The position numbers and the translations under genes are program-made. This document shows, piece by piece, positions 61,799-64,000 of a stretch of DNA of 64,000 nucleotides; positions within the stretch are counted from its first letter, which is position 1, and every line of letters begins with the position of its first letter. Source of the DNA: Bradysia coprophila (lineage: Eukaryota > Arthropoda > Insecta > Diptera > Sciaridae); contig NC_050738.1 of NCBI RefSeq assembly GCF_014529535.1, positions 11,989,318-12,053,317 of the forward strand, in the 5' to 3' direction. A model generated the notes under the pieces. That model did not search any database. It saw only the letters and a program-made list of their open reading frames with translations, and had not been told where the DNA came from.

Positions 61799-64000
61799 AA
61801 ATGGTATACACAACTTGTAAAATGATGGAAATTCAACCTAACAAAAAAAAATCTGCTAGTGGTTACCACACTCTAATTGCGTTCGAACTGTCACTTCATG
61901 AATATTTTTTTACCTGCTTGTCAAAACCGCTCATAAAACTGTAAAATGAATTTTGAACCGGTAGACAGAGCAATGGGCGTTAATTTTAAAAATATTTTGA
62001 ACCGCAGGTGGGAAACATTTGTTGTAAATCAATGAGCACTATTAAACCTTTTAGAAATGGTTATTCCTTACAATAATAAAGGATTAACTCATGCATGAAA
62101 AATTTACCGTGAAATTTACAAAAAAGCTGAAGAAGTAGTCTGGTTCTGACATTTAACGCAATGAATATCAACTACCAGGCTGCAAATGAAACGCAAAAAA
62201 AACCAAATCAAAGGCAGTGTTGTATTTGGTCAACTCGCTTTATTTTCATATAAGAATGCGTTGAAATTTATTTTTCCATCCATCGATTCATCGAAAGTTC
62301 AAATTCTGAAGTGAATGTCACCGCGGAGGAAACAAAGATTTTATAAATGTGGTACATGATCTCTTTTTGCACTCTTTTTTTTCATACTATTTATTGAATA
62401 AGTAATACGTTCAAGATAGATCGACCGATTTTGAAAAATTAGCCGGACCGACACCATACCTGGTATCTACATTAATTGATTTAGTGTTCATAAAAAGTAA
62501 AAAATTTAATCGTTAAACATTCATTCAACATTCAATCTGTCGTCTGTATTTTTCTCTTTTTTCACTAAATGTGAATCCCATGGGTAAGGGAAGAGTTAGC
62601 TATACTCTGTTTTCCGTAATGAATGGTCTTGCATATGGGATAGCGCCACCACTGGAATTACTTTATTTTCCAGGTAAAATAAAGTTTTGTATGCTTAGTT
62701 TCCTTTTACCAAAAAAGTACTCCGTGTGAGAGACAAAATTGATTTTCTGTGCCTTAGAATCATAATTCGACGTATTTCGTTACTGCACCTACGATCGAAA
62801 AGTGATTGCTAAGAAAAGCTGAAATTGTTGTAATGTTTTTGTTTTGTTTTTCGTCTCATTATGATCCTTACGGTACAGAAAACGTAGTTCGTGACTCGTG
62901 ACGAAAGCAGAATTTTTTCGGCTTCGCCTCGTTAGGACAAGCTTAAGACTAGTCACTTGTGACGAAAAATACTATTTTTTTCAATCTTTGCTTTTTTTAT
63001 TTGACAGCTCGCTCTCTCACGGCTCTGTCATGGAGTACTTTTTGTTGAGAGGAATGGAAACTTAAGTTCGAAGACTCTGGTGGGCACTTCCTGAGTTGGG
63101 TCGCCCAACCCAAGTGTTTTAAGGTCTTTTGAGTATGTCTAAACGATTTTAATTTTAAAGGAAACGGCAAACGATAGGTATTTAGGCTATTTTGTGTGTG
63201 ATTTAGTAAATGTTATTCAACATAATTTGACAATAGCTTGTGGATTTGAGCACTACTTCAATGATTGACGCTGTCGTCGAGTCGGTCTTCTGACTGGCCA
63301 CTTAGAAAGTAACGTAAAAGTGACAAATGTACAATAAGGGATGTGACACCCCTCTAACTAAAGGTGTTATTGTAAAGCTCCTCAATAGTGTATACTTTCG
63401 AACTAATTTATTTCACCGGAAACGTACACACATTTAAACTAAAGCGTTTCCGCTAAAACGTAATTTTTAAGATTACCGCCGACATTTTATTTCTACTGGG
63501 TCATCCCTTTTGAACCTCACATCACACCAAACGACAATATTGTTGTTTGTTTACATGATTGGTCACCATAAATTTTTCATAAATTCGTTTGCTTTGATGA
63601 ATATTTAAAGTAAACCGTTGATTGTAATGTTAAAAAAACACAAAAAGCACATTTCCGCACAAAATCTGATTTAAATCACATCGAAATCACCGAAATTATT
63701 ACATTTTTCACAACCGACACTAAATATTTGCTTTGGTGATTTGACGTTTCAAAAACAGTACTCATGTTACGATTAACGACTTTAACGACGATTCTCTTCG
63801 TTAAACCATATTCGACTAAGTTCAAGGTGGATGTGATTTGGGTGTGAAATTGAGTGGGAAGTGCTATTTTCATCGATTTTCTTTTTGTAAAATCTTTTAA
63901 ATATGACAATATTATGAGAATGCCCGATGTACGACTTTCTTATTTTTCGTATTTCTGCTGATATTTGACAAAAAATCGCGAAAAGAATCGATTAGTCCCT

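Larger units (their letters stand above)
60406..64000. other. Upstream flank of lilliputian
   Basis: No coding sequence recognised. Nested inverted repeats occupy 61000-61798. In front of the proposed ATG the frame stays open for at least about 30 codons without another Met, which may be 5' UTR. A promoter could not be placed with confidence. Confidence 0.4.

Overview
This window looks like nuclear DNA of an insect, most likely a fly (Diptera, possibly a lower, nematoceran fly). The evidence is AT-rich sequence, short GT-AG introns of about 50-100 bp mixed with multi-kilobase ones, a fly-type TATA plus CAGT initiator, and spliced proteins resembling Drosophila Black, ELAV/FNE and Lilliputian. 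The species and every gene symbol are inferred from remembered family features; no search was run.

Layout, left to right. 1-6780 is gene-poor and AT-rich, with a perfect hairpin (3172-3216) and a MITE that has a second MITE nested inside it (5961-6270). 6846-8131 (+) is a five-exon secreted lipase with an intact Ser-Asp-His triad. 9978-15540 (-) is an eight-exon PLP decarboxylase of the Black/aspartate decarboxylase type, tail-to-tail with the lipase; its sixth intron holds a 1.6-kb, nearly perfect inverted repeat. 15.7-19.7 kb holds short palindromic elements and two decayed retrotransposon fragments. 19.7-26.1 kb is extremely T-rich and is probably, at least partly, the long 3' UTR of the next gene. 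26087-29460 (-) is an ELAV-family gene with three RRMs (FNE-like) and a possible 18-nt microexon. 29.5-36.6 kb is non-coding and carries more MITEs and a degenerate repeat cluster. 36791-37936 (-) is a single-exon C2H2 zinc-finger gene with a linker of 14-residue repeats. 42971-60405 (-) is a lilliputian/AFF gene reconstructed as 18 coding exons and 1,389 residues, with a 7.7-kb first intron that contains a 22-bp minisatellite. 60.4-64 kb is its upstream flank, with nested inverted repeats.

The five protein genes are not an operon and have unrelated jobs: lipid hydrolysis, beta-alanine synthesis for cuticle and neurotransmitter conjugation, neuronal RNA processing, a DNA-binding candidate, and a transcription-elongation scaffold. 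The most unusual features are non-coding: a transcribed long hairpin in the decarboxylase intron, a MITE family with three copies flanked by near-perfect 9-bp target duplications, and the ELAV microexon that would lengthen a loop in RRM2. All exon boundaries were set by hand from GT/AG sites, reading phase and family conservation.
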